A stretch of 64,000 nucleotides of DNA from the NCBI GenBank assembly GCA_000222875.2, contig AFRD01000004.1, positions 181,408-245,407 of the forward strand, written 5' to 3'. The translations under genes and the position numbers were made by a program. Below are positions 21,774 to 34,200 of the stretch, one piece after another; within the stretch, counting starts at the first letter, position 1; the number at the start of each line of letters is the position of its first letter. Under the pieces are notes generated by a model. It saw nothing but the letters and a program-made list of their open reading frames with translations, had not been told where the DNA came from and made no database searches. Source of the DNA: Periglandula ipomoeae IasaF13 (Eukaryota; Ascomycota; Sordariomycetes; Hypocreales; Clavicipitaceae).

Positions 21774-24700
21774 ATGGCGTCGGTGCAAGCTCCGCCTGCG
21801 GTGCAACACCCAGGCGCGCCGATGTCTGCCGGCGCAACTAAACAACAAGCCGAGGAAGTTTTTAGGGTATGTTTCTGCGTGCTGAACAGTAATCACGTCG
21901 CTTCTCGAGTTCAATCAAAAGTCGCATTGATGGGGAGGTGACTAACAACTGCATTTATAGAAGCTCAAGCAAATGAAAGAGCAAGGTGTCCCTAGTACGG
22001 ACCCAGAGTACATGAAGGCATCTCAGTTCTTGTACACCTTTCAACAACAGCATAACATGCGTAAGAACCAACAGTCATTTCTGCAACAACAACAGCAGCA
22101 GCAGCAACAGATGCAGAATGGTATTCAAGCGGGCGGCCGACCTTTACAAGGTACTCCACAGGGTGGACAACCGAATACTGCTTCTGTCCAGGGAGCAGCT
22201 TCTACTCCAACTGCAACCCCTGGAGCGGCACCGAGCATGACACCAACCACGGGGTCCGCCTCGTCTCAATTCAGCCAACAGCAGCTGGCGTTATTGCGTC
22301 AACAGATCCATGCTTTCAAGCTCCTTGGCAAGAATGCCGGTATCTCACTTCAATTGCAGCAGGCCATCTTCAATCAGCGCCAGCGCCGACAAGCCACGGC
22401 TGTTGACGCATCCCAAACCCCTGTCAAGACCGCGCAGACTAGCCAAGAACCTGAGAAGGCTTCATCGACTGGCCTTGAAGTGGCGACTCAAGAGGACTCT
22501 CTTTCAGTGCCCAGGGCTCACACATACAAGACGGTCAAATCGCCATATGGGACCAGCATGATTCGACCATCGATTAAATATCTCGATCACGCACAACGCA
22601 AAAATCGGTGGTTCATTCCTGGCGTCTTCCCCACAGGCATCGACTTTGACCATCTGCGATATGAGAGAGAAGTAGTCATCTTCAATCGTATGAGCCAAAG
22701 ATATGCTGAACTGAAGAATTTGCCCGCCAATCTGGCGCATTGGGACTCTTCCAAAGAAACCCTTGAGGCCGACGACACATTGAAACGAAAAGCCATCATT
22801 GAAATGAAGAGCTTAGCGCTCTATGCTAAACAACGCGCTCTACGAGAAAAAATTGGGCGACAAATGACGCATTATGACAACTTAGCCATGACGACAAACC
22901 GAGCTCATTACCGAAGAATGAAGAAGCAGAATGTTCGTGAAGCCCGTATTACCGAGAAGCTTGAGAAACAGCAGCGTGATGCCCGTGAGAATCGCGAGAA
23001 GAAGAAGCACATTGATTTCTTGCGGGCAATTTGCCATCATCGCGCAGAAATCCAAGACAGTGCCAACTCTCAGCGAACCAAGTCTCACAAACTCAGCCGC
23101 CTCATGTACGCCCAGCACTTTAATATAGAGAAGGAGGAGCAGAAGCGCATTGAGAGAACAGCCAAGCAGCGTCTGCAGGCCCTTAAAGCCAACGATGAAG
23201 AGGCCTATCTCAAGCTCCTCGACCAGGCCAAGGATACTCGTATTACGCACTTGCTCAAGCAAACTGATGGCTTCTTGCACCAATTGGCGTCGTCGGTTAA
23301 GGCCCAGCAACGTCATGCCGCCGAAGCCTACGGTGAGGATGTTGAGCAATTTGTGGAAGAAGAGAGCGAAGACGACGATGAAGAGAGTGGCAAGAAGATC
23401 GACTACTATGCCGTTGCCCACAGAATCAGGGAAGAGGTCACAGAGCAGGCCAGCATTTTGGTCGGTGGTACATTGAAGGAGTACCAGATCAAGGGTCTTC
23501 AGTGGATGATATCGTTGTATAACAACAACCTCAACGGTATTCTCGCTGATGAAATGGGTCTCGGAAAGACCATTCAGACCATCAGTTTGATCACTTATCT
23601 CATTGAACGCAAACAGCAAAGTGGGCCGTATCTTGTCATCGTCCCCTTGAGTACGCTTACCAACTGGAATTTGGAGTTTGAGAAGTGGGCACCGTCTATC
23701 AGCCGAATTGTCTACAAGGGTCCTCCCAATGCCCGAAAGCTACAACAGGAGAAGATTCGCCAAGGTCGATTCCAGGTGCTGCTGACCACATACGAATACA
23801 TCATCAAGGACCGTCCGATTCTCAGCAAGATCAAGTGGTTCCACATGATTATTGATGAAGGTCATCGTATGAAGAACTCCAACTCCAAGCTTAGCGCCAC
23901 TATATCACAGTACTACATGACTCGTTTCCGTCTTATTCTTACTGGTACTCCCTTGCAAAACAACTTGGCCGAACTTTGGGCCATGCTTAACTTTGTTTTG
24001 CCAAACATCTTCAAGTCCGTCAAGACATTCGATGAATGGTTCAACACGCCATTTGCCAACACCGGTGGTCAAGATAAGATGGAGCTCACCGAAGAAGAGC
24101 AGATTCTCGTCATTCGTCGTCTCCACAAGGTGCTGCGACCGTTCTTGCTTCGTCGTCTGAAGAAGGATGTGGAGAAGGACCTCCCTGACAAGACCGAGAA
24201 GGTTATCAAATGCAATTTCTCTGCTCTACAAGCCAAACTCTACAAGCAGATGGTCACCCACAACAAGTTGGTTGTCAGCGATGGAAAGGGTGGCAAGACC
24301 AACGCTCGTGGCTTGTCCAACATGATTATGCAACTTCGCAAGCTGTGTAACCATCCTTTTGTCTTCGATGAAGTTGAGAACGTCATGAACCCCATGAGTA
24401 TTAGCAATGATCTGCTCTGGAGAACAGCGGGCAAATTCGAGCTCTTGGATCGAATTCTGCCCAAGTATCAGGCCACGGGACATCGAGTGCTTATGTTCTT
24501 CCAGATGACGGCCATTATGGACATCATGGAAGATTATCTCCGCTATCGAAAGTTCGAGTACCTGCGTCTCGATGGTACCACAAAATCAGATGAGCGATCG
24601 GATCTGCTTAAAGAGTTCAACGCCCCCGACTCTAAGTACTTCATGTTCTTGCTTTCCACTCGTGCTGGTGGCCTTGGTCTCAACTTGCAGACAGCTGACA

Positions 24701-26210
24701 CGGTCATTATCTATGATTCCGATTGGAACCCGCATCAGGATCTCCAAGCTCAGGATCGTGCCCATCGTATCGGCCAGAAGAATGAAGTGCGTATTCTTCG
24801 ACTGATCAGTTCCAACTCGGTTGAGGAGAAGATTTTGGAGCGTGCTAGGTTCAAGCTTGACATGGACGGCAAGGTCATTCAGGCCGGTCGATTCGACAAC
24901 AAATCGTCAGAAACCGACCGAGATGCCATGCTTCGTACGTTGCTTGAAAGTGCGGACATGGCCGAAAATGGAGAGCAGGATGACATGGAAGAAGAACTCA
25001 ACATGATGCTTGCTCGAAATGATGACGAAATCACTGTGTTCCAGAAGATTGACGAGGAGAGGGCGAAAGACCCCACCTATGGCACTGCAAGTGGCAACAA
25101 GGCCAAGCCTAGACTGATGGGCGAAGATGAGCTGCCGGAAATTTACCTGAACGAAGGCAACGTCGTTGAAGAAGAGACAGACGACACGATCCTGGGCCGT
25201 GGTGCTCGTGAACGGACTAAGGTTCGCTATGATGACGGTCTTACGGAGGAACAGTGGTTGATGGCGGTGGATGATGACGAGGACAGTCCCGAAGCAGCAG
25301 CCGCCCGCAAACAAGCCCGTAAAGACAAGCGGGAAACCAATAGGCTGAAGAAGGCTGCTCTATTGAACTCGATGGACAAATCACCGTCAGCCAGTCGTGC
25401 AAGCACGGAGGAAATCGAAACGCCCAAGAAGCGCGGCCGCAAGCCTGGCAGCAAGAACGAGAAACGCAAGGCTGAGGACGGCGACGAAGAACCACCAGCC
25501 AAAAAGCGACGCGGTCCACAGGGACGACCAAGCAAGGGTGGCGCGGCATCTGATTCTCGGGTCAGCCCTCAACAACGCGAGATTCTGCAGAAGAGCCTTC
25601 GAACGCTGTATGATGGACTGATGAACCTTGAGGTCGACGACATTGAGCCACCTGCAGAGGATGATGAGTCCGATGCCGGAAAGCGCTTCATCATCGGACC
25701 ATTCATCAAACTCCCTCCCAAGCGAGACTATGCGGACTACTATCTCATCATCCAGAACCCAATCTGCATGAACCAGATTCACACGCGGATCAAGAAGGAA
25801 GAATACTCCTGTCTAGGTGATCTGCGAAAGGATTTCGACTTGATGATTCGCAATTGTCAAACGTACAACGAGGATGGCAGCATTCTCTACCAAGATGCTA
25901 AGACCATGGATGTAAGTACTTTGGATGTCCTTTCGTGTTGATCTGTATGTATATATGGCGAATGGAGCTAACAACAGTGGTCTTACAGGAGTTCTTTACA
26001 AAGAAGATGCAGGAAGAGTTAGAGGCACATCCAGAGTTGGAAGAGTTGGAAGAAGGTGGCAGCAAGGCAGGATCTGTTGCACCATCAGGCAACGGAGAGA
26101 GCACACCACAGCCTAGCGGAACGCGCATCAAGATCATTTCGAGCAGCTCTCGCAACGCCGAAGCAGCAGCCAACGGCACCAAGTCGGCGGCGCAGAGCGA
26201 TGGAGAATGA
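21774..26210 (+). CDS. SNF2-family chromatin-remodelling ATPase (Snf2/Sth1/Snf21, SWI/SNF or RSC)
   Basis: Three exons, 21774-21866, 21961-25911 and 25989-26210, all phase 0, give 1421 aa. Domains in order: a QLQ-like segment (about 133-170, after a polyglutamine run), an HSA helix (about 350-430) that binds actin-related proteins, and the SNF2 ATPase with DEMGLGKTIQ (about 561), DEGH (about 662) and LTGTPLQNN (about 690). A C-terminal helicase lobe follows, then SnAC (from about 1008), AT-hook-like basic patches KKRGRKPGSK and GPQGRPSKGG, and a bromodomain (about 1272-1375) with the acetyl-lysine Asn in CQTYNEDGS. This is the catalytic subunit that slides and ejects nucleosomes. The length is close to yeast Sth1 (RSC), but separating Snf2 from Sth1 orthology needs a tree. 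The last intron splits the end of the bromodomain. Confidence 0.95.
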
Positions 26211-27032
26211 TGAGGCACGAGAGACGCGAACAATTCAGCAGCGAAGGCATGGTGGGGAAGTGATCAGCGCAGGATAACTAATATGACCAAGGACGTGATT
26301 CGTTTTCGGGGAGTGATGGTTTGGCACGGGAATCGTTTTTCCCTCCTGCTGCAATATGTTTTGGTTCGTCTTTTTTTCTTACATTTGTTTGATGACACAT
26401 TTTATCGGCGTTTGTCGGGGAGGCAGGAGTTTTATAAACGTGTATCAAAGGGATGGAAGTGGCTTTGGGGGGGCGAAATTCAATACCAAGCGCACGGCAA
26501 AGAAGGGGTGATTTCAGCGCACTCGGTGAGGAGCAGGCATCAGAGAGCGCAACTGCGTTGCAGAGCACCGTCACTCTTGGTCATGTTTAGATAGGAAGAA
26601 AATGTACTTTAGTAGAGGCTGATAGTGAAGAAGATTGTACAAACACAAGGTAGCGAGACATTGCGCGGGTGATTCACATGGAGATGGATGTCAAATGCCA
26701 ATCGCATGAATGCTACGTATAGAGCCATATTTAGAATAACAAGTCATGGGGAGAAAAGTAGTACGGAAAATGGGATGCATATGCCAAGCATGTGTAGCAC
26801 GAGCGAGGCCCGGATCTACAAACCACACAATGTGGCGGGCCACGTTGTTTGATCCACCGTGCATCTCATATCGCCACTCCATGTGGCTGCCGCTCTGCCA
26901 CTTGCATCCCTCACCTGTCATCTCACTACCGATCCAAATCAACTCCGCGCAAGCGTATCTTTTTTGGAGAGGAAGACACTAGACGAAAACGATAATGATC
27001 CTCCACTGCGAAGTGGACGCAAGAGTGAAACC
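26211..27032. other. Intergenic region between the SNF2-type gene and the hydrolase
   Basis: 0.8 kb containing the 3' UTR of the remodeller gene and the promoter of the hydrolase. No gene seen. Confidence 0.55.
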
Positions 27033-28392
27033 ATGAAGAAGACGCTCGTGTTATGCTTCATTCATGGCTTCAAGGTACGTCACCGACAAAGTGTAAATGA
27101 TGTCCACAGCGTAGATCGTAACTAACTATTTTAGGGCGGAGAACCAACCTTTGGAAACGACTACCAATTCACAAAACATCTGCGCGACATTGTTGCCCAG
27201 AAACTACCGAAGATAGATGTGCGTGTGCTAGTATACCCCAAGTATGAGACGAGGGGGGATCTAGGGCAGTGCGTGAGTCGCTTCCGCGATTGGTACGTTC
27301 CTCTTCATTTGTATCATCTCATTATCGCAACTTCTTATCGACAGAGTTTAGGTTGGAAGAAAAAGTCATAGATCTGGAGGTTGCTGCCGGCGCGCCCTCG
27401 CCGACAGTTGACCCGTTTGTTCGCACAATCCTCATCGGCCATTCGATGGGGGGCATCGTGGCAGCGGAGTTGGTCATCGCCTTGGCATCCGAGAAGCCCA
27501 TTTACTCGGAGGACGGGATCGAGAAGGAAGAGAAACCAATCTTCAACAGCCTCATGTTTCCATATGTGCAGGGCGTGTTGGCATTCGACACGCCGTACCT
27601 GGGGATATCGCCTGGTGTGGTTGCGCACGGCGCAGAGGGACACTATCAGAATGCGGCGGCTACGCTATCCCAGCTAAGCGGGCTGAAGTCCCTCTGGGGA
27701 TCCAACGCTGCAAAGGCCCCGTCGACAGCTGTATCGACGACACAAGCAGCGCCGTCAGGATGGGGAAAATGGGGCAAAGTAGCCATGTATGCCGGTGCGG
27801 CAGGCGCAGTGGCGGCAGGCGGAGCAGCAGCGTGGATGAACCGCGAGCAGATCACGGAAGGGTGGACGTGGGCGTCTTCGCATCTCGAGTTTGTGGGATG
27901 TCTCGCTAGGGCAGAGGAGCTTAAGAAGCGCGTGGGATGCATGGTGAAGCTCCATGAGGACCTGGGCGTCGGGTACGCCAATTTGTACACGAGGCTGGGC
28001 AAAGCGGCTTCATCCAAGAAGATCAGCATGGTGGGCACGGTGCTGGGCAAGGATAGGACGTTTTGCAATTTGCCTAAGACGATGGTCGCGGGGGACTGGA
28101 TGGAGGCTGTGAACGATAAGGCGACGGATGAGACGCTGGCGCATATGAGTACGTATTTGCTCTTTGGATGATGTTTTCGAGTCTTGATTTGCTAACGTGT
28201 TGTCTCATGACAGCCATGTTTGAAGAGAAGAACCCAGGATACGAGAAGCTATCCCATGATGCAGCGGGTCTGATAGCGCAGTGGTCACGGAATGAGTGGT
28301 ATGAAACGAGCGCGGAGGAGGTTGAAAAGGTGGAAGAGCCGGATGGGCAGGGTGCACAAACGGCGGCGCAGAATGTAGAGGCTACATTGTAG
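27033..28392 (+). CDS. Alpha/beta-hydrolase (DUF676-like serine esterase/lipase) with a central membrane segment
   Basis: Four exons, 27033-27074, 27135-27292, 27352-28148 and 28214-28392, give 391 aa with matching phases. The first strand and oxyanion region read VLCFIHGFKGGEPTFGND. The nucleophile elbow is GHSMGG near residue 95, followed by AFDTPYLG, which matches DUF676/lipase-like enzymes. A Gly/Ala-rich hydrophobic segment (VAMYAGAAGAVAAGGAAAW) in the middle could be a membrane anchor or a glycine-zipper helix. The C-terminus is acidic. Likely an intracellular membrane-associated lipid or ester hydrolase. The substrate is unknown. The acceptor of intron 2 was chosen because the two nearer AG sites give stops. 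Confidence 0.8.
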
Positions 28393-28582
28393 CTGTGGCG
28401 TGATTGCGTATTATCATTAATTCAAGTCTATGTTGTTGTCTTATTACCAATTCTCCTTTTTGAAGTAAACACTCGGGCCATTCCTCTACTCAAAGATCCC
28501 AGAACAGAACTGTATCTATCTCCAGTCCGATGTCTCCACAACGACACCTCACGCGCCGTCTTTCAAATAGTATCGAGCCAAT

Positions 28583-29427
28583 CTACTGAGACTTGTTGTC
28601 GTTGGCCTTGAGCGAATGCATGACCTTTCTTCGCTGCTTCATCATATGCGTGAACAAGATATACGAGCCTGCAAAGTCAGCACAGAACACACAACGTTGC
28701 GCCCACATCTTTCTCTTTGATCTTGGCGTATTTCGACGACATACCTGGAACGTAAATGGCCAAAATGGCATACAAAGCGTACGCCTCAACATTGCTCCTC
28801 TGCGCAGCCGGGATGGTCCCCCCGTAAATCAGCATGCACTCGCTCGTAATGCCCAGCGGGTACAGCACATAGAACGTCGTGTAGCGGATCCACGTCAACA
28901 CGTCTGGCAGGAAGCCCGCAAGGGACAGCGCAAAGTACGAGTAGCGAATGACCTCGGTGACGGACCAGGCGATGAGCATGGAGGAGTAGAAGGGCGAGAG
29001 GGCGAGGAAGGGCCATGTGTTGACGATGGGCCAGACGAGGAGGAGGCGGGAGGAGACTTGCATGATTGTCGTGGCGATTGGGGCGCGAACAACTCCTACG
29101 TGTAACAATTAGCAATTGGTCTTGATCGAACACTTATGACGGCTCAAAGACTTGATCAAGACTTGATTCAAGGAAACAGAGGATAAAGGGGGCAAAAGAC
29201 TCACCAAGCAGAGAGTGAAGAATCTCCACCGCAGCCATGGTCTGCGTCCATTTCGTCCATTCACCCACGCCAGCGTACACGACCGACGGACCGCGCAGGT
29301 ACAGCAACCCAATTGTGCGGCCGAGGACGACGCTCCATGCCACGGCGGACGCGAAGTTGTAGAGGATCAGGTAGCCCGTTTTGAGGGGCGAGGAGGGCGC
29401 TTTTGCGGGCTTGGTCTTTCCAGCCAT
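28583..29427 (-). CDS. phs1: Very-long-chain (3R)-3-hydroxyacyl-CoA dehydratase Phs1
   Basis: Three exons, 29427-29205, 29095-28745 and 28668-28583, give 219 aa, the family's usual size. Several hydrophobic helices are visible. The catalytic region reads RYSYFAL followed by YTTFYVLYPLGITSE, containing the conserved Tyr and Glu of the PTPLA/Phs1 dehydratases. The lysine-rich C-terminus (KQRRKVMHSLKANDNKSQ) suits an ER protein. The enzyme carries out the third step of very-long-chain fatty acid elongation in the ER, removing water from 3-hydroxyacyl-CoA to supply sphingolipid acyl chains. All splice junctions are canonical, and joining the exons restores uninterrupted family sequence (LLG|VVRAPIATT, YVP|GSYILF). 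Confidence 0.95.
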
Positions 29428-29674
29428 GATGGGAAATTACGATGCAAAACGAACGGAATTGGGTTAAACTTGTTTCGCTGCGCTGAGAGCTCGTCGATTC
29501 AGTTGATGGTGACTGATGAGATGGAACTAGAAAATGTTGGGATGGGTTGAGGTTGGAAGCTGACGTGGGGCCTCGGTAGCTGTGGTGTGGGTTTGGCGGG
29601 AGCTTGTGGCAGCTTCGTTACAGGCATAAGACATGTACAAAGTCATCTAAAATACAAACAGCCGGAAGATTCCA

Positions 29675-30931
29675 TTAACACGCTGATGGTCTCAGGTTGC
29701 GGAATAAATCAATCAAACCTGTACTCCCACGCATCGCTTCCGCCAAGCATTCAAACCACCTTCCCCAATACCACCAATTGCCAACGTCCTCCGCAAACCC
29801 CATGCCCTCAACCCAGACCAAATACTCCATCACGCCCGGCGCACCCATCAAGACCCTCAACTTCCTCAACTCGCCATCATCCCTCCCCTCCTGCACCAGC
29901 CGATCTAGCTTCCCACCATCAAAAGCAATCCCTCTCCAAAGTAGCAGTCCCATCCTCCTCGCCATCTCAACCTCTCGAAGGGTATTTCGCTCATAGAGCG
30001 GCGCGCAGCAACCCTCGCACATGCTCAGGAATGTTCTCCAGAACAAGATGCGCAGCTGCGCATGTTCCGGAAAGTAGATGAAGCCCTCCTCTGGGTCGTC
30101 CATCCCGAAGACTTCGTCGATGGCGTACATGCCTATTCCGAGGGGTAGCCACTCGCCTTCTGCCCAGTCGAGGAGCCCTGTTATGTGTCCTGTTTCAGGA
30201 TCGACCATGATGTTGCTGGGGATGAGGTCGCCGTGAGTGAGGCACCAGGGGAGCTTCTCGATGTGGCGGATGTAGTCTTTTACGGCTTCCGCTTCGTCGG
30301 ATAGGTGCTTATCTTTCAGGCCCGTGAGGAGAATTGCTCGTCTCTGCAGCGAGGAACCGATCCGGCCGTGGGGGGACAAGGAGTCGATATTGATGTTGAG
30401 AGGGTCCTCAGGTGGCAGTTTGCGATGGTGGTAGGACGTCGCGAACACCCGCGCGAGATCCTGGACGAGGGTTTCCCGGAAATCCAGTGTTGCTGAAAGC
30501 TTCTCGCCTTGTCGCGATTGGATGCTCGAAAGCAGCTGACCAGCCATCTTCTCAATGAGATACATGTGTAGAATCGGCGGATCGTCTACCGACCATTGCG
30601 AATTCGGGTCATGATGATACGAGATTCCGCCAAGCGGACCTAGGTATGTCAATTCGGCGACAAGGTGTTCAAAGATACGGCGGGCGTTTTTGTAAATTTC
30701 CATGTTCAATTTGAAGCGCTCGGGGCGAAACTGCAAGAGATGCGTGCTTGATATGGCAACGCTGTATGAGCAATGACCTTGCACGTCCGCCTCCTGGACC
30801 ATCTCCTCCGGAAACGTAAGGTTCGCGAACCGCAGACATTCGTCCCTCGTTTCATAGTGGAAGCCATTCCTGGCGAAAAAGTCATGGACCCCGTACGATG
30901 GGACATCTACGAGATTCACGTCGACCAACAT
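29675..30931 (-). CDS. APH/choline-kinase-like phosphotransferase family protein
   Basis: Single exon. I take the ATG at 30931 (MLVDVNLVDVPSYG), giving 418 aa. The frame is open further upstream to about 30961 but only with a GTG. The kinase-like catalytic loop reads LTHGDLIPSNIMVD, containing HGDxxxxN, and the metal-binding segment is GLLDWAEGEW. Both are hallmarks of the aminoglycoside phosphotransferase (APH) fold. Fungal genomes carry many such proteins of unknown substrate, and none of the specific antibiotic-kinase motifs lets me name one. The lack of introns is common in this family. It lies tail-to-tail with nothing specific: its downstream neighbour phs1 and upstream neighbour T7H are on the same strand. 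Confidence 0.8.
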   Translation of the reverse strand: MLVDVNLVDVPSYGVHDFFARNGFHYETRDECLRFANLTFPEEMVQEADVQGHCSYSVAISSTHLLQFRPERFKLNMEIYKNARRIFEHLVAELTYLGPLGGISYHHDPNSQWSVDDPPILHMYLIEKMAGQLLSSIQSRQGEKLSATLDFRETLVQDLARVFATSYHHRKLPPEDPLNINIDSLSPHGRIGSSLQRRAILLTGLKDKHLSDEAEAVKDYIRHIEKLPWCLTHGDLIPSNIMVDPETGHITGLLDWAEGEWLPLGIGMYAIDEVFGMDDPEEGFIYFPEHAQLRILFWRTFLSMCEGCCAPLYERNTLREVEMARRMGLLLWRGIAFDGGKLDRLVQEGRDDGELRKLRVLMGAPGVMEYLVWVEGMGFAEDVGNWWYWGRWFECLAEAMRGSTGLIDLFRNLRPSAC

Positions 30932-31296
30932 CGTGTCGTGGATCGACGAGCTTGAAGACACGCCATTTGCGACACTCGGTACCGGGATTCAAATTGTCGA
31001 GAAAGGTCGGCGGACATGATGAGAGGATGAGATGCGAAATTGAGTTTCCAAATACGTTGACAAGAGCGACCCCTCTGAGTGAGGGGAAGGCTTGCGTGAG
31101 TTCGCAGGCTGCATGTGTGCGGGCAAGCCACGACGCCAATTGGCCATCTAAGGCAGTTCTTTAGCCGCTTTACGCGCAGAATTACACGTGTTCTGCTATA
31201 CATTCAGTTACAGTGGATTGAACTTTTGTATCATGCTCCCAAGATCTGATACAGACGTCGCCCCCGACGACAGTCCTTGCTCCTGCTTCAACGAGC
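30932..31296. other. Short intergenic region upstream of the APH-family gene
   Basis: 365 bases between the T7H stop codon and the APH-family start codon, on the same strand. Promoter and 3' UTR are expected. No gene seen. Confidence 0.55.
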
Positions 31297-32647
31297 TCAA
31301 TATGTTGCCGTCAATCGCCGCATCAAGTACTCCCCGCTGTTGACGCCCTCATACTTCTTGTCCTTTTCAGTAGCATAAGTTCCCGGCAGAGTCTCGATGA
31401 AGCTCTCGGTATTCGGATTGCAGAAGTATCTTACAGCATGCGTCAGCTCAACGAAAGCAAGGAAAGCAGATAGCGGCGTTTTAACTTACGCGATGCTATA
31501 CCGGGGAGGGTGCTCATCCTCTTCTCTCGGTGGCTCGACCACGCGATGGATGGTGCTCTTGATGGTGTCATTGCTCCAGCGAGCTAGCAGGTCGCCGGCG
31601 TTGATGACAATGGTGCCTTCGATGGGCGTGGCGTCGACGAATTGCTCCGTGGGCGACTTGACTTGCAAGCCGCCACGACTATCCTGGAAAAGGAGCGTGA
31701 CGGAGCCGTAGTCCTGTCCAGGAGCGTGAGCATTTGTAAACAGAGAAGAATCACGAGATAGAAGTTACGGCGTCTGTGATAGAGATGTATTCGAGGACTT
31801 ACACTGTGTTCTCCAGCCCTGACCTGGCCTGGATTCACCTTGAAGACCTCCGCCTTGACCCTGGGGTAATGCAACAGCCGCAACGTATTATCACTCACAT
31901 CGACATACTGGTCGAAGAAACCCTCTTCGAGCCCCATCCTCAGAGCAATAGCCCTCATAACTTCCGCATGCAACACCTGACACCTCCCAAAGAAATCCAC
32001 CATATCTCTCCTGAATCCCTTCAAGTTGGCATTGGCGCCGCCATCCTCCGCGGGCCACTGATTCGGAAACTCAGGGTCGTTATCACGACCAATCTCCAGA
32101 GACTCCTTCAGATCCGGTGCCGCACTACGCACTTTTTCTACCTCCGCCATGTCGAGCAGCTGGCTGACCTTCTCGCGGCCGGGCGACGAGTACCCGCGGT
32201 TGGCTTCAGGCGTGGTCCATTTCAGCTTCAGCTTGTCCTTGTCGTCGAGGGCGAAGAAGTTGGCGGAGCGGGAGAAGGTGTTTCTTAGGACGTCGGCGGG
32301 GATGGGGTGGTTCTTGAGATAGATGAAGCCGGCGGTTTGGAAGCCGTGAAGGATGGCTTGGGCGGTGGACTGGCGCTCTTGGGGGGTGCCATTGAGGAAT
32401 TTGGAGAAGTCGATGAGCTAGCTTGGTGGTGAGTAGGATTGAAGTGCCATAAGGACGACGAGGTGTGAGATGTCGTCGCGCAGAACCACCACCGTAACAG
32501 GTGGTGTGGGAGAACTGGGTAGGGGTTTCATTGTCTTGATTTAACTGGATCTGTAGGCCATGGGACAGGAGTATGAGGTGTTCCACCGAGACATGAACTT
32601 ACGGGTATCACGAGACCTTCTTTGGCGACAGCTGCGTCGGCGGCCAT
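31297..32647 (-). CDS. Thymine-7-hydroxylase (2-oxoglutarate/Fe(II) dioxygenase)
   Basis: Four exons, 32647-32603, 32417-31803, 31713-31490 and 31429-31297, give 338 aa. The start GLVIPLIDFSKFLNGT, then AILHGFQTAGFIYLKN and TTPEANRGYSSPGREKVSQL, follow the Neurospora thymine-7-hydroxylase closely as I know that family. The iron ligands are HSD in GEHSDYGSVTLLF and the His of STIHRVVEP, and 2-oxoglutarate is held by Arg in PPRYSIAYF. The enzyme oxidises the thymine methyl group in three steps to 5-hydroxymethyl-, 5-formyl- and 5-carboxyuracil. It points away from the uracil-5-carboxylate decarboxylase gene across a 1.55-kb shared upstream region, so the two consecutive salvage enzymes form a divergent pair. 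The first intron (185 bases) is longer than others in the window. Confidence 0.9.
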
Positions 32648-34200
32648 GGTCGATACCGGCGAAGCTAGCGAGTAGTCTTGGGTGTGCGAGGTACTCTTGC
32701 CAGAGGACGGCACTGGGAGAGTAGCAGAGTGATTGCCCAATGTGATGAAAGAGTAGACCGGGTGAAGATGAGACGTGAGTGTATGTAAATCGAGTGCTTG
32801 GATCAACGATGAGATGGGATACTAGCTCTAAAGTATCTTGGCCGAGCAAGTGCCCGGATGATTTCATGCGACCAGAACGCCTCCAAGGGTCTCGTCTGGT
32901 TCCCCGATGCGAGTGGCTCCAAGGTTCGTTGACAGCCCGTGCAGCTGCCAGCCGCTGGCGTTGCAATGGCATGACACGCCATGGCAGGCGGACCAGACCT
33001 CCATCCAACAACAAGTACATGTACGCCGGGCCATGACTTGCATGTGGGCAGCAGCAGCTCGCTTCGCCCGCCTAGGTACCCAGAACGGCCTCGAAAAATT
33101 ACCAACAAAATCAACTCAATCTCCGTCCCTTGACGCTCCTCGACTGGCAGGATGATAAAAGGGCAATCTGGGCTTCGCTCCCCCACTACTCGGCCCAGCC
33201 CCATTCGATCGGCCAGTGATGGCTCCCGTCAGGCCCCCGTCAAGGCCCTCAACCCCACCTCATTCCCCCGCCAAGCCAGATCAGCGGGGTCCAACTTATC
33301 AACTATCAGCGTTGCCGCCGCTGTATCTCGCAGCATGTTATCAGTATCCTTGCGGCGTGTATGCTGTATCATGTCCTCACATGCTCCCACGGACGAAGTC
33401 TTCAGAAAACAAAGCACAAGATACAAAAATACGATGCCTTCTTGACAATTGAGTAAGACCAGAAAGAATGCCCAGGACGGACCCGGCCGAAAATGCAAGG
33501 CCAACGTTCCATCCATGACGTGCCCTGCGAGACGAGTAACACCACGATGCACTCCTCACCCTTGTCCCGGGCATATAGGATCACTGCACTAATGTAGGAC
33601 GGGTGACAATCTGTGGATGCGTACCATATTCTCCGCGTCCTTTTGCCTCACGCGTGCCCTGCAAGTGGCCTCTTGCAGCTTTTCATGTAATGAAAATTTG
33701 GATAGAGCGTGGTGATGAGACACGCAGCTGTGCTGACTGGGCATCATAGTCCGCTTGTTGACCCGGTCTGTGAAAAACACTGTAGTATAAATGTAGTCCT
33801 TCGATGCCAAAGCTGGGAACAGAAAGTCTTATTGTTCACTACAATCAGTTGCCATTCACCATTTGCATCCATTACCCAGATCAACGCTGCCCGCGTATTC
33901 GAGCAGAACAGCTGCAGTGTTTCAAGCGCAGCACTGCCAAAGGAACCTGTAAGTTGCTGCTTCAGGGCAGGAGGGTAAATCCATTGGCAGTCAATCGGCC
34001 CCCGCACGGCAGCCACCATCTACTCCATCCGGGCCGCACCTTGGCCGGCCTGCTTCCCTCTCAGAATGAGAAGCACAATCTGGACAACACTCATTCTCGC
34101 AACTCGACTTGCGGAAGCGACGCTCTCATTTTCATCAGAAAATACATCCTCCAAGCCGTGTCCCTCTGCATCCATCCCTAGCGGAGATCCATTGCCCATC
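32648..34200. other. Shared divergent promoter region of the thymine salvage pair
   Basis: 1.55 kb between the start codons of thymine-7-hydroxylase (minus) and uracil-5-carboxylate decarboxylase (plus). No recognisable gene lies inside. The divergent layout suggests common control, perhaps by nitrogen or pyrimidine status, but I did not identify a specific operator. Confidence 0.5.

Noticed and set aside
22882..23619. 245-codon frame antisense to the SNF2-type gene
   Set aside because: It mirrors the codon pattern of the conserved HSA/ATPase region on the other strand.
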